64,000 bases of DNA. Origin: Stichopus chloronotus. Its lineage: Eukaryota > Echinodermata > Holothuroidea > Aspidochirotida > Stichopodidae. The stretch is from assembly GCA_021234535.1 (NCBI GenBank), contig CM037840.1:7615094-7679093 (forward strand), read 5' to 3'. Below are positions 1-13,425 of this stretch, piece by piece. The translations under genes were made by a program, and so were the position numbers. The notes under the pieces are model-generated. The model searched no databases, was not told the DNA's origin, and was given only the letters and a program-made list of their open reading frames with translations. The stretch's first letter is position 1; every line of letters starts with the position of its first letter.

Positions 1-900
1 GTCACCCGAGGTGAAACCTTGCTGACACATTATCTCTAGTATATAATGTTGACTGATGCCATACTTGATGTGTGGGTTCCTCATACTTGGTAGGTGATCC
101 CTACTGCTTTTAGTGGCCGTCAAAAGTCATTTGAGGTCACCAAAATAAAGGTTTTTTGGTTAAAGGCTTATTAATGTGGTGTTTCAAGACCAGTAACTGC
201 AATTGATCTCATACTTGTCATGCGGATAATTCATGCTTGTTATAATATAACCATGTAGCAAGGAATTACAAAGCCTTATGGCTTTCTGGTTTGTTCAAGA
301 ATAATGTTATCCCAACTGATGTGACCTTGCGCAATAAAAGATCCAAAAATTTGATCTAATGTTCTTGAGTTGGTTGTCGTCAAAATGCAAACTAGAAAAT
401 GTGGTTACGAAAATCGCAACCATTTACTGCGCATGAGTCCACGTTAGTTTGGGACGTTTCAGCGGTTGCATGCAGTGGTTCACAGTAGTACGGTTGTAGA
501 CTACCGTAGCAGCTCAATTGCTATGGTTACGATGCTGCCGTAGCGTGGTGTTGTATATTGTACATTAGGCATACGGTCTATGGTATCCCTGGTAGACTGC
601 AGCAACCGCGTACAGAGCAAGGAGGTGAAATAGCGGATATGCGCTACAGAAACGTAAATGATCATCATGCTTGCATGTATACCGTTGCGAGTTTGACTTA
701 CTCAAGACATTTATTTACAAAACAATAAAATACATAGCCGCCAAAATAAAAAGCCTGTCTTATTAAGCCATATCACAAACAAAATTTAACACGAATCTGG
801 GTCCGGTCTTCATGATTCGCTCAACACAATGTGCTCAATTGTAGAGCAAACCACTTAGTGGGAATCAACAAAAGAATTGAACAAATGAAAAACAAACTGC
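1..900. other. Non-coding stretch, nothing recognised
   Basis: No ORF of protein-like composition, no splice-bounded exon and no recognised repeat was seen on either strand. The sequence is AT-rich and unique-looking. Confidence 0.5.
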
Positions 901-923
901 CTCTCGAAACTTAGACGCGTGCA

Positions 924-960
924 GTAGGTACTGTCCATGACGTCATGGACAGTAGCCTAC
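924..960. repeat. Near-perfect palindrome centred on TGACGTCA
   Basis: Positions 929-954 form a perfect 26-bp palindrome whose centre is the cAMP-response-element consensus TGACGTCA. It extends outward as GTAGG/CCTAC with one unpaired base, so about 37 bp can fold on itself. It may be a regulatory site, a cruciform or the junction of a fold-back element. No adjacent gene was recognised. Confidence 0.75.
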
Positions 961-3900
961 AAAAATAGTTTCCAGTCTCTGCTCGCTTTTCTGTCACCGC
1001 ACTATATCTTTTGCACATTATTAAAAATAATTTTTTAACCAAATATGTCTTTTCCGGACAGAGGAAATCTCCTTTAGAAGTCTTTAGCGATGTTTTTGCG
1101 GGATAGCACTCATAGAACAGTGATAAGGCAATTAAGAAAGAAAAAAAATTGCTATGTTGCCAACCAGTCTTTCGGGTTTCTCTTCTGAGCAAAAAGCCCA
1201 AGAAGAAAAATTTCTCATAGATATCCCATTTAAATGTGATATAATGGGATCATATAGGATCTAATTTTTCATGGGATTTAACATGGAATTTAGGCAATTT
1301 CAATCCTATTAGAAATTCCAATGCGTTCTCCGCATTAATTCACGTGGAAAACCCTTGTGGAAATGAATGGGTACCAAAGGGAAATGCCTAGGACTCCATT
1401 GCTTTCTATGGGAATTTCAAAGGTTCCCATAAGCTTTCCCCCAGATTTTATGTTCATTCCTCTATGAACTCTATGGTAATTCTCTTCAGGGTCCGACTGG
1501 CAGGCAGCACTGCCTAATTGTCTAAGGAACATACTAGTTTTATGTTTTTGTGTACTTGGCCTGAAAGACACAAGTAGTTTACCCACACTTGTTTGGTTCC
1601 TTGCCTTGGTGAAATAACTGCGTATCAAGGTCTAAATTATTTATTTATAGCCTAACACACCTACAAGCACCTCTTGGTATATGTATCTCCTTTTGAGTTT
1701 TTATCCTTAATTGTAAAGTTAGTTTTCAAGAGCCCTGCTTCACTTACCAATTAACGAATTTGATTATTTAAAATGTTCATCGCTAAACTAAATTCAATTG
1801 TTACTGTTAAAATAGTTAAAGAGGCAATCACATGCGAATTATCGAACATGAAACTTACCTCGAGACAACAAGATATATAAATAAAAACAATCAGTCACAA
1901 ACAGTCTGAGCTGATGCTGTGATCTATGGGCTATTTCCTTCAGCTGCGTCGTGAACCACAGAAATAAATACGTACACATTTATTTCCTTGTCGTGAGCAT
2001 ATTGCTGTACTGTGTCTGAATGTACACGGGTTAATGAACAGACCTATAGGCTCTGGTACAGTGTACACACTGTCAGTAGAAGTCTGTTATTCCTTATGTG
2101 CAAGTGCAGCGTCAACATCGATCTGGTTGTAAAAGGAAATGTAAATAGACCTACAATGAAAAGGGAACTACTATTTAGGTGGCAAATACACCGCTCCCCA
2201 TTATTATAACGTAGAAATAAAAAGCTTTCTTCCCTGAAAAAAAGGTAGTTTTACGGGAGCAGGTGGTTTTTCATGGTGTGGTGTTTCCGCTGTGTTAGCC
2301 TAACGTTAGACTACATCATACTGTATAATACCGGGCGTACTTCATTACGGATGAACAATCTTTGGGCAAATTTATGAAGCGTTTAAAACTGTAGTTTGGA
2401 ACATTACCTGCCGTTCATGACAGCTGAAAGTAGAAGAGCAACTGACATGGCAGGGGAGTATAGATGGGAGACGGGTGTGGAGGGGGGGGGGGGGACGCGG
2501 GTGAACGAGGGTAGTAGTTGAAACGGAAGGACTATCAAGTGTGCAGTTCTATTATATATGAGATATTCCTTGCATGCGAACACATGCAAATTGTTTAGCT
2601 GCCGTAACCTATCAACAATCAAAACAAGTATAACCAATCAATGCACGGAGTTGCAAATTTCATTCCTGTCGTTTTGCATGGACATACCAATCAGGATGAA
2701 GGAGGCCCACTTCAGAAGTGCGCTGGGCAAATTGTACATTTCACTCAAGGGGGGGGGGGGAGTACCTCAATAGAATTATGGGGGTCAATGGTCAATCCAC
2801 ATTGAAATGTGGCTGGAACATGTTTGACTAACTCAGAGGTTTGAATGATTAAAACTTCCCCGAAAGGGGCCTACGAACTGCACTTTTCATGGCTTTGGGT
2901 ACAATATTGGACCGGTTCAATAGGTTTTCCCCTGCACGGGGTTTCGGCAAACGGCTATTTATGTGACCAGAAGAAAAGACCCGGAAGTTCTGAGATATTT
3001 CCAGAATTGTGAGCTTTGAAATGAACGGTATCTGTATCTTGGAATGGTATTAAAAGGGCAAAAACTAGTCAAACATTGCATAGTTTTAGACAATTGATAA
3101 ATTTTGATGTTCGATAGGTGGGCGTCCTCCAGGTTTCATTGATTGAAGGCACATACTGCAAAAGTTCACAACAAGACCATTTAGGGTGGCAATGGTTTTT
3201 AACCGGGGACGGAGGCTGGCCTGAGAGCATGTGTGGCAGGACATCTGCGGAGCGACACTTTCGGTTGGAGCGGAGAGGGAAAGGAAATTTTCGGCTTTTT
3301 AAAGCTCCCAGATGGCCGGGAATGGCATTTCGCGGCTGTCCTAAGCTGCACATGCCCAGCATTAAAATAGGGATATCATGTCTGCAGTTCTTCAATTCAT
3401 GTGAACAAAAAAAAAATCAATGTAGCCTAATACATGAAGAATGGTACAGTAATACATATTGAGGTGATACAAGAATCATAATGAATTACACATCCTCCTT
3501 TATCTTCTTTGAGTACTTTGCAAATATCTGAGGACTCAGGACGTATATGCATAAGGACTCAGGGACGCCATCAGATGGGGCGGAGCGTACCAGAAAACTT
3601 TTGACTTTACAGCCCCTCCCATGGTCCAAAACCGGCACTTCCCGTGTGTTCTGGGCTTCATGCACTGTACTCAGCCTTGAAATAGAGCTTTCGTGTGCAA
3701 TGTTTCAATTAATGAGTTTAATATTACTCATTCAAAAAAAAAAAAAATGAAATAAGTGGATTGCTCTTACCTAGAATATTTATGCTATGGTAATTATCTG
3801 AAAAGTTGATTCAACAGTTTTTACGTTCTAACGATAAGGGGGTTTACTTTTCCTTTTTTTAAAAATATAGCTTCGATATGTTGAAAAGTAAGTTAATCTG
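961..3900. other. Non-coding stretch with G homopolymers
   Basis: I see no supportable gene. Short ORFs here lack protein-like composition or splice context. G runs of about 12-13 lie at 2482-2494 and 2749-2760. The ORF at 3118-3462 overlaps a same-length ORF on the opposite strand and resembles no family known to me. Confidence 0.5.
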
Positions 3901-3904
3901 ACAA

Positions 3905-4345
3905 TTACCGTGAAATTTCCATTTAATTCCCATGCGGGGTTCCGGAGATATGAACAGTTGAAGTTCCAACATTTGTTACTAACAGTTGACTTGAAGCAAG
4001 CAGGTGTGATGTCATCTCCTTACATTGATAAAGCATTTTATGTTTTTGTTTAAACTTTACACCAAATTTAATAACTCAATATCTAGTACTATCATAATGT
4101 GAATGATGTATGACAGGCATGAAAGTTTACCTTTACATAACCAGTACCTAAGCTGACCACCTATCGATTTCAAGGTCGAAAAAATAAATTTAATAATAAA
4201 GAAAACAAAAGACTATTCAACCAAGTGAGGAGATGACGTCACTCCTGATTGCCTCAAGTTCACAGTTAGTAGAAAATGGGGTAACTTCAACTGGTAATAT
4301 CTTGAGAACTACACATGGGAACTGAATCGAAGTAATTTTCATCTA
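3905..4345. repeat. Long imperfect inverted repeat (fold-back element)
   Basis: A left arm (about 3917-4023) reads forward what the right arm (about 4226-4340) reads on the opposite strand. Shared blocks include the GAGATGA(C/T)(A/G)TCAC-type segment, AACTTCAACTG and CCCATG(T/C)G. The arms look about 75% identical and enclose a ~200-bp AT-rich loop. This is typical of an old non-autonomous fold-back or MITE-like insertion. No target duplication was resolved. Confidence 0.7.
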
Positions 4346-6170
4346 GCAGTTGACCTTTAAATGAAATCTAGCTATTTTTTTTCTGCCCAAGAAATTAAAA
4401 AAAGTTCCACAAATGTTATTCCAACCATTGTCACTCTCATCGATGCTGTTTGTTAGTTTGCTGCAACCGCCGATGATTACATGAGAGAGAAGAATTCGCT
4501 CTTGTGTCGGTAATTTTGAAAATGCTAGCCACATTGCAAAGAAGAATAAGATGCCATACAATAGTATTTTGATATTTGGGAAAGGCATGAGAAGAGTGAT
4601 GGTTGGTCTAGATCTGTGAGCGGTTTGCAAGGGAAAATTTTCTCCGACTAGGTAAAACTTAGACGCAATCTAGTTTTAATACTTGGCGTCTTTTGAAATC
4701 GCAAAATTTGCTAGATTGAGATATGAAGAATTTCGAGTGGTATTATATGTCAGATTTTCTGACTATCTTCACTATATGAGAAACTCAACTGCAATTTCAG
4801 ATTTAGTGAGAATTTTTTCAATTGAAAGGTAACCTCACAATCTGGGCAATATTTGGCATTTTTTGACCTCATAAATGTGCTATGGACTGAGATACGAAAG
4901 ATTGTACATGTTATTTCAGATTTTCCTACTACCTTCGCTCTGAGTTTTGTTCTTTTTTTTTTTTGGGGGGGGGGTTACTTCCCTGGTTGGCCCTGCCAAT
5001 GAGTGTACATTGACAATTCATTCAAATAAACAATTAATAACAGAATTTTGACCTCGCTTTTCACTTTTCGAGTAATTTGTAATTCTTTTCAAGCATCGAT
5101 GAGGAGGAACCATCCCAAACAATCTTAATGTTCACCATGAACGCGCAAAGGAAGTTTCCCGTTTTTTTTTCACCGAAGTTCGTCTGTGTTAGAAATTCTT
5201 TATTCCAAAGTATAGTGTTTTAGGAATTAGCTATTAAGGAAATGTAAACTTAGAAGAAAGCACAATAAGTCAAGGTAAATAACACTTTACCTTACAAACT
5301 CAAAATTCTCTAACACAAAGAATTCAAATTCTCTATTCTCTAAACTCAATTCTGGATAATTGACATTCGAAACGTTACCGTTACTCCATGTAAAGTATGG
5401 AAGGGGAGAGAGGTACTGAGGTAGCATTTTTCATTAATTTCGAGCTTCTTCGAAAGACACCAGGACAGAACTAACGGATGTTTCACTCGTAACATAGTCT
5501 CTACTGACAAGGTAAGTCTGTCAATCCATTACCTTCGTTTGTCGGTTAACATAACGCGGTAAGAGGAACACTGCGCTCAAAGGGCGCAGAAAATTTTGGC
5601 TTTTGAATGTTTAGAGGAGTCTACCGTTGGGAGATGAAAACCTAAATTCGTCACGCAGAGCTCCTTTATGAGCATTTCTTAGCCTAGCAATTACATCAGT
5701 TACTTACCAAAAATTGTTAGCGATATTTGTTAAAATGTCTCCCACCATTCCAAAAATGAGCCGAAACATTTCTCTTTTAGGAGTTGGGGAACTTTGGTAT
5801 TATGTCCCCCACTATTAATATGTGGGGGGACGTGTCCCCGTCCCCCAGGATTGACGATCATGGGGGAAAAGGTATTTTTGCCCTGCCAAATCAGTCAGTG
5901 CCCTGTGACTTCATGTTGTAAAAAGAAAGGCGTACTTGCTGGTCTAGTACTAGAGTACATCGCGTATATGAGTCGAACGGCACAAATATTTTCATGCGCA
6001 TACACGTGTGCCAAGAAATCGAGTGTGCGTCGAAAGTGCTCTCCGAAATGCATGCGAGTCAAATTGTTCCTGCACGCCCCGTCACTTGGACGTTTTGCAA
6101 TACCCAGAAAGAGCGCGTTGTCCGTGCGTGGTTCAATATTTTCGTTACAGTGCGTAAACATGTTGAGTTC
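4346..6170. other. Non-coding stretch with a weak internal duplication
   Basis: No gene is supported. About 4640-4800 and 4800-4930 look like two diverged copies of one unit: both contain an 'agattgagatatgaa'-like or 'actgagatacgaa'-like block followed by TCAGATTTTC. A G run lies at 4965-4974. The overlapping ORFs at 5794-6213 occur on both strands and look non-coding. Confidence 0.4.
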
Positions 6171-6172
6171 AT

Positions 6173-6370
6173 ACCAGAGCCATATATACCTTTCCCCCAA
6201 TATATATATATAGGTCTATACATATATATATAGGCCTATATATATATAGGCCTATATATATAGGCCTATATATATATAGGCCTATATATATATAGGCCTA
6301 TATATATAGGCCTATATATATAGGCCTATATATATATAGGCCTATATATATATATATACGGCTCTGGTTC
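6173..6370. repeat. TATATAGGCC hairpin array with inverted ends
   Basis: About ten TATATAGGCCTATATA-like units, each self-complementary, lie between inverted ends. The left end reads accagagccatatata (6173-6188) and the right end is its reverse complement with one mismatch (6353-6368). The whole ~195 bp can fold into one long hairpin or many small cruciforms. A third copy of the end motif occurs at about 61,403-61,420 (tatatatggctctggt), so the ends may belong to a dispersed element rather than to simple slippage. Confidence 0.8.
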
Positions 6371-9300
6371 ATACCAAAGAACTAGATTTACTATATTTCT
6401 ATGGTTATACATACTTGGGAAGAATCCTCAACTCTTATTGGTCGATTTCAGCCAGGTGACCGTTTATTGTCTGGTGGATAATGCACGGTCAATTTTCAAG
6501 TCACCGGCGGATGAACACACTAAAACCGTAGATCGGCAGTGTGTTGTATGATGCTCCCATACATGTATACACAAAAGTGAATAACATCCTAGTTGAAGTT
6601 CATAGACCTAGGACTAGTCTAGAGGATACTGAAAAGTGAAACATAGGCTCAGAAATAAAATCATAAATATACGTACACCTCATAACAACACAGTGATAAT
6701 ACCAATGGTAATTTTTCTTATGGTATGTTACCGCTCTTCGTCTAAGAAGTGTGTCCCGCGAAAGAGTTTATTCAGCATTCAGGTTTTATTGGTAAATACC
6801 TACATGAATTACCATTTCTTAGCGGTCTATTTCACGGAGAGGTTCAAAAACGAGTCCATATGGACTAAAATCGTGTAGAGGACTAAGGACTGCAATCGTC
6901 AAACTCGCACAGTCAAAGGCCGTACATGCACAGTGAGTTAAATAACGTGCGCACATAACGTTATGTATGACGAAATTAACGTTGTGTTAACGGAATTAAC
7001 GTTATAATGTTTTTCAGGCTGAGAGTGAAGGATCACACATGTCCAATTGCCTTTCTCTGAATGTAACGTACCAAAAATCTGTAAATTGTTTTTGTAAAAA
7101 ATACTCTATTCAATCCTAGGCAAAGTCCAACAATATGATTACTTGATGAGGAAAACAAAGCTCTGTAAATGCTCAGTAAATAGTGAATCATGTCAGGACA
7201 CGCTTACTGAACCAAGGCATGCGAACACTGGATGTAGACAAGTGCGCTAATAGTACCCCACGCTTATACTGAGCTGAGTGCAAACTAAAATGCACTCATA
7301 TTGTTGCTATGCTATATTAATATATTTTGTTTAAGTGTTTCGTTGCCTATTGAACATTGTTGTGTACGAACATTGCTGACATGTTGTCAATCAGGTTTAT
7401 CTTTACTCGGGGTTCGTTTTCAATAAAAATGCGGTTATTTGAGAACCAACTTTACTGCACGGTCCAGTGTTGAAACCTTTAATTCTTGTACAAATGTGTA
7501 GTGGGATGAACATATGCTGCAAAACATACTGAGTGGAGGTACTATCAACGCATGGGAAATAAATTGCTATACCAGACATAATTACTCAGCCCAGAACATA
7601 GTTGCATAGGTTGAAATCCGTATCACATTCATGGAAAGGCAAAGATGTACAAATCATGTTGACACCATGTCCCACAGCACTTAAAACACTATACTATGCG
7701 CTATAGTAACCGTGAAATTTGATCTTGGCCTGTGGGGTGGTGGGGGGTTGGGGACACTACATCTCACACCCAGCCATACCACCAAGTTTGAACTTCATCT
7801 GACTCACTGTCTAGGAGGAGATCGTGACACACACTTTCTTGCCGATTTAAAATTTGACAAATACAACAAGGTGTATGGTGGACTACGGTGTCAATTTTGG
7901 TGCTTTAACCGATCAACGAAGTACAATGTCTCCTCCTTGTATACCACATGTTTATACTACCTATTTATGAGGGGTCTTTACTTTGCCAGATGCAGCATGT
8001 TCAACACAGAAATAACAGCCGCATTAAAGCCGATAAAGGTAACATTTAAAATCATTTTTCTCACTACACTAAGACAAACGATAAGTACAGTACATCTTGT
8101 TACCAACCTCCATGGGCATGGATCCATCTCCAAACGTGTCCCCCGTCCCTCCCACCTACACGATCCATGTTCATGCCAACCTCATCGAATTAAGGCCATT
8201 TTTATTATAGTGATTCCATCTCATTCAACAGCCTCATGAGGTAGCGGAGAGTAACGCTGTCAAAACGACATCAAATGCCTACAGTAGGTTCTCTTCATTT
8301 GTGTTTCATGTAGTGGCAGGGAATCTTAGTTGTCATAGACCTTTAGGGAAATACAAGTGGGTTAATTTGGGAAGGAATTTCCCTAATTTAGACTGAAAAC
8401 ATGATTTCAATCGGTTTCGATTCATCATGAAAGATTTTATTCATTCCGATCGAATTCACCTTAAAATATCAAAACACGATTTAAGATGATTTACATTAAC
8501 AATGCGATAAGCATCAGCAAATTGGTATTGTTTTTAAAGAGCTACGCTTTGATAAGATCGGTTGCTTTTACTGTTGGTTGTGAACAAAAGAGACAATAGC
8601 AGCTGCTAATTGCACAATGACCGGCATTGTTAACTTCAATGTTATGCTGCCAATTCTTCCAGCAATGCAGCATTCAGTAACAGTATTCAATGTCATCTTC
8701 GATCGTTTAATAACAATTGAGTTCATTATCGATGAAAAAAAAATGGAGGGCATTAAATGAAATCGATGAAGTTCTTTTGATGCCACAGACGGGTTGGTAA
8801 GCATGTGATACACAAAGACCGAACTGTTGGGGAATGGCGGGTAACCGAATGTTGTGTAGTATTGGCATGCTCTAATGTCACAGCGTCATTTTTTTAAACA
8901 CCCAATCTCAACATGATATCATGCATACCTAACATTTCGTAATGTCTCTGACCACAACCTAACCTTGTCAAGTATATCAGGTATGATACACATGTCTTGC
9001 GACACAAACGTGAAACCTAATGAAACAAACTATGGATTTGATGTTTGAAAACCTGAGTCTTAGGTTTCAGACCTAGGCCTTATGTCAACAGCTTTTGTTT
9101 GCCATAATCAAAATTTGAAAGGGTATCACACATGACGTCCAGATAAAAAGGCAATAAAATAGGCTAGTCTCCAATGCTAGTCTATCGACTAGTGTGAACT
9201 CAATGTTGGATAACGCTTTTAAATTGACTAATCTTTTTATACTCACCAATAACAAGAATAGACACACTGCATTGTTCTTTTCCATACTCAGTATTTTTTA

Positions 9301-10340
9301 CATTCCAAACTCCCGGCCCCTTCCCTTTGAAATTTTTATCATATTAAATTCAAATCATGTAACATTATTTCAATGACCCAAAGAAAGTATGTATTGTAAA
9401 TTTATTTAAAGAATTAATTGATTATTGAACATGTTAAGTCACTAATGAAAGCAGAATGAAAGAGAGTGGATAACAACAACATAACTGTGGATAGAGCTGC
9501 AGTTGTATACGGTAAGACCTTTTCCAAAATCATTGAAGACAATATAAAGAAGAAAATTACATTAAATATATACTCATGAGGATGCTGGATGTACTTTTTT
9601 CTGGAGTAATTTATTATTATTATTACAAATTTCGTTAGCACTATTAAAGATTAATAAATTGATATATTTATGTAAAAGATGCAACTGAAAGGAACTTGAA
9701 ATCGATCTCCTGTAACGAACAAATTACTAAAAAAAAAAAAACACCCTGAATGTCGTTTCTCTATGTTTTTAATTCTAGCCTAAGCCTTCACAACATATTC
9801 CAGAATTTGTCTTTCCAAGCAATAAACAAAATACACGAAAACAACATGTTCATAATTGTTACCATCCAAAGTAAAATGTCACATTGTCGGTTGGTCATGT
9901 GAAAAGTGAGGTAGTCATTCTAAAATTCTATTTGTTTGATTAAATCATCTTACTTACAGCAATACTTTCCATATTTATCTTACGTATATAAGGATACAGA
10001 ATTCATGCTATTGAAATATCTTCCCTGAGACGCTCTCTCGCACACAAATTGGGTTTCGTCATAATCATATCCAATAGTCGTATACAGATATGACTAAGAC
10101 AATACATCTTTTACCAACGATGACCGCTTCACAACATTACCAAATAATAGCGTGGTGAACCATACCAGATAGAGCCTTGTACTCAGAATCTCGGAAATTT
10201 CTTAATGATTTGAAAATAGGATGAACCTTACGGAGGTTAATGTTGCAAAATGACACACGTCGCTAACAATTTCCAAAAATAAATACATAAATAGTAAATA
10301 AAATTGTATTTACGCTTCGGTTATACTCAGAGGGGTAGGA
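6371..10340. other. Non-coding stretch, nothing firmly recognised
   Basis: No gene is supported. The longest ORF (7712-8239) is low-complexity at its start, has no family resemblance and shows no splice-site context. A short block at 8935-9045 (ATGTCTCTGACCACAACCT and following bases) recurs at about 59,518-59,580, so a small dispersed repeat is present. Confidence 0.45.
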
Positions 10341-10349
10341 GGGAGAAAA

Positions 10350-11170
10350 AAAAGGGAAAAAAAGAGAAACGAAGAGTGGAGGGAGGGATGATGAGTTGGA
10401 AAGGACTGGAAAACTGACGAGCTTCGCAAGTGTGATCTTTTTACGACATTGAAAACTAAGACGAACCAGATTAACAACATTGAAACAAGGTATTCATGAA
10501 TGTATGAAATCGTTGATTCGAGCTTGGTAGTACATGCGCCTGTTGCTTATTTACAGTATACAAGTAGGCCTATGCAGCTAGGGGATGGATACCGCAGCAG
10601 AACGGTCGACATATTTATTCCACCTAGAACGCATTGGCATTACGAATCCCCGAACAGTCAATCAAAACCTTGGATATTAATGATGTCATAGATTCTAGAG
10701 ACAATATTCATCTATTTTTCCAACCCTAACGCTGAAATAAAAACAAAATAACCAGCTAAAAGTATTGGTTGTCAATGCCAACTAAAGGTATTGCCAATAC
10801 GAACCAATATTCTGCCATATTATAATTTAGAAGTACGTAAATTCTATTAAAAGTACGTAAAGTCTACTATTAATTTTCATTTTTTTTTTTTTTAAGAATT
10901 GGAAATGTTTCACCACGGGTATGTGCAACAAGTGCATATTTTACCCTGGCGTCCCCCACTTCCCAAAAAATAAAAATCTAATCGGGTTCAGCTTCACTTT
11001 GTTGCCTTAGATAATGTTCAGTCGCCTACCCCAATTTTCATTTCCATTTGGAAGATTAAAATGGATGCAGCCAATAAAAATGTATCGTCTAAAGGTATGT
11101 TCACCATTCTCTTTTCGCTACTATTTGCCAACTGTTCCAAGAATAAATGACGCAGGACGCATTGTATCAT
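10350..11170 (+). repeat. Dispersed ~800-bp repeat, copy 1
   Basis: This segment aligns by eye in the same orientation with 42,190-42,970. Shared landmarks in order are aaatcgttgattcgag, cgcagca(g/a)aacggtcg, catatttatt, acagtcaat, aatgtcatag, ttgtcaatgccaact and gttgccttagataatg. Identity looks about 75-80% with indels. No ORF is conserved between the copies, so it is treated as a transposon-derived or old duplicated non-coding sequence. Confidence 0.65.
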
Positions 11171-11219
11171 CTCAACCTCTCCATAGACTTCTCCTCATGC
11201 CACGTAAAGCCTTTCGACT

Positions 11220-11360
11220 GACTGATTTGAAATCCTGGCTTAAGCCGTGGGAAGGGGGACCCCTCTTTACATACCCCTCCCCCAGGGCGGCTGTCAAAAA
11301 TAGGGACGATGAGTCGATCTTGCCCCCTCACAAAAAAAAACTGGCTACGCCCCTGGATTA
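11220..11360. repeat. Small dispersed element ending in ggctacgcccctgg
   Basis: The terminal motif ggctacgcccctgg after a C-rich and A-rich stretch resembles the end of a short repeat I know from many marine animal genomes. The small insert at 47.65-47.81 kb ends in the similar tacgggcctg. The left boundary is unknown. Confidence 0.35.
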
Positions 11361-13250
11361 AACTTCAAATGGTCCCAAAAATATCGTCTTAACGAAAATC
11401 TTCCTCTAGACATCACAGTTGCTCATGACTCTTGATTCATAACCATTCCTAATTTGCGTTTTTTTCACACAAGTTGCGTCACACTCATGACTTCCTGAAG
11501 CAATTCCATATGCTAGAGTAACAAAACTCCACTTGTTTGCCAAGAAAAGGTAGAACTGAAACGCTTGAAATTATTTTGTATTGGTGGTGATACAGAATTG
11601 AAGATAATTGATGTTCCTTTGAGAGAAAAGAAAGCTGAATTTCTTGTGGTAAATTTTAAAGACCATTTAATGGTCTTAAAAGCCTTTTTACTTTTGTCAA
11701 CCAAGCTGACGCATTATAAACTTTACATAGACGTGATGAGAAACACACTAAGCTACAACAGACTGAAAATAATCAAAAGAAACTGATATTATGTGGAAGA
11801 GCCTTGGTTGTTGTATTGTCATCGATCTTTGCTATAAGTGTCGTTCATATTTATTTATTTTCTTTTAATTTTTTCTCCATGTTGATTGAATAGTAACAAA
11901 TTAAACAAAAAATGGGCACGTAATCAAGTTAAAATATGGAGCCACATACTAGAGAACTAATGTTGTTATGAAAGCTGAATGTGACTAGTCTCTCTGATAA
12001 CTTGACCAGAAGAAACGCTCTGTTGCTGCTTTTAACGACTCCTGGTTTTTTTTGTTTGTTTGATATTTGTAAGGCCTATGTTTCTTTTTTTTCAATCTCC
12101 TTACATCCTCTGTCTTTTTCGTCATTGTCTTTATGATCAAAGCTTGTTATGAAGTCGTTCTCGTTAGGTCCTATAGTGAGATGTGTATCCGATACTCTGA
12201 AGGTTCTGATTTCCAAGCCGAATGAAAGCCAACAGGTTTCAGTGGTATTGACACATTCTCACATCGCTTCCAATTACATGTTTAGTCTGAAATGCAGTCC
12301 AGTTTTGCCTTTTAGATACACCAATCTGTTCTGCTGGCTTTAGCTTATCAAACATTAATCCATGCAAACACTTTATCATGAACACAGAAAACAGTAGATA
12401 TTGTACAATAGCCATAATAAGCACGGTAGCTCATGTACTGAGAGTTACCGACAGCTAATGGTCTGAGCAAAAAAGATATTGCTGTGGATGATAACCTCTC
12501 GCCTTCAAATAGAAATTCTCAGAAACAAACGACCGTTTTATGGAGTTGTAGTTGCCGACTGATTTTTTTTGTTGTTCAAACCAGTTGAAGAAATCAGAGA
12601 TGAACAGCCGCGTCGACATATGTCCATGGATAATTATTTAAAAAGTGAGACAACCAACACTTTTAAATGTCGTCTCTGCTTTTAGTGGGACCCGTATAAA
12701 TGATAACATTTTTAAAAGCAACTTACCTCCTTATCTTAGTACGGAAACAGAGCATAAGAATAGTGTAAATATTTTTCAAGCTCTTCTTTGAATTTGCAAC
12801 GAAGACATACTAACAAATTTAAGTCCCTTTCAGAGACATCCCCCACCCATGCCGTTCTTTTATCAATATTTTATACCCGTTTCCGATTATGGTTCAAAGT
12901 TTGAAAGCCTCTCAGGAATTTTCTCTAACAACAGCAATACCGTAATTTTCAGTTAATCCCTTTAAACTTTTCTCCGCCAAGTTTGTAACGAGGTGTGTTA
13001 ACTTATTTGTTTATTTAAATGAGGATTTGCGTAACAATTCCATGTCAATTTTTGGAGGTTCAGTGGATTTTCTGAATTTTGTCATTCCAGTTATTTCTTT
13101 GTAATGTCTTTAAAGTAAACAATACATTCTTCACAATTTGGTCCTGTTAAAACATGAATAGTAAAATTCTCAACAAAATATACCTTACCCACGGTTTGAT
13201 TATTCAATGTTTGTTCTAGGACAACCCCATTTATTGTGTTTTATACTGTT
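11361..13250. other. Non-coding stretch, nothing recognised
   Basis: AT-rich sequence with only short overlapping ORFs on both strands. No domain, splice-bounded exon or repeat was identified. Confidence 0.45.
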
Positions 13251-13254
13251 TTAT

Positions 13255-13425
13255 ACTGATATGATCTACTGTGTTATGATCTACTGTGTTATGATCCATT
13301 GCGTTACGATGTATTATGTTATGATATATTGTGTTTTGAAACATTGTGTTATGATCTATTGTGTCATGATCTATTCGATTATGATCTATTCTGTTATGAT
13401 CTATTGTGTTACGAGCTTTGTGTTG
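13255..13425. repeat. Degenerate ~15-bp tandem repeat
   Basis: About eleven diverged copies of a unit close to tgttatgatctattg stand head to tail. Reading it as a repetitive peptide (the 82-codon ORF at 13,207-13,455) is a by-product of a unit length divisible by three. Confidence 0.8.

Noticed and set aside
7712..8239. 175-codon ORF as a gene
   Set aside because: Longest non-repeat ORF in the first 15 kb. It starts in a G-rich low-complexity stretch, shows no domain, no splice borders and mixed frame composition, and reads like chance.
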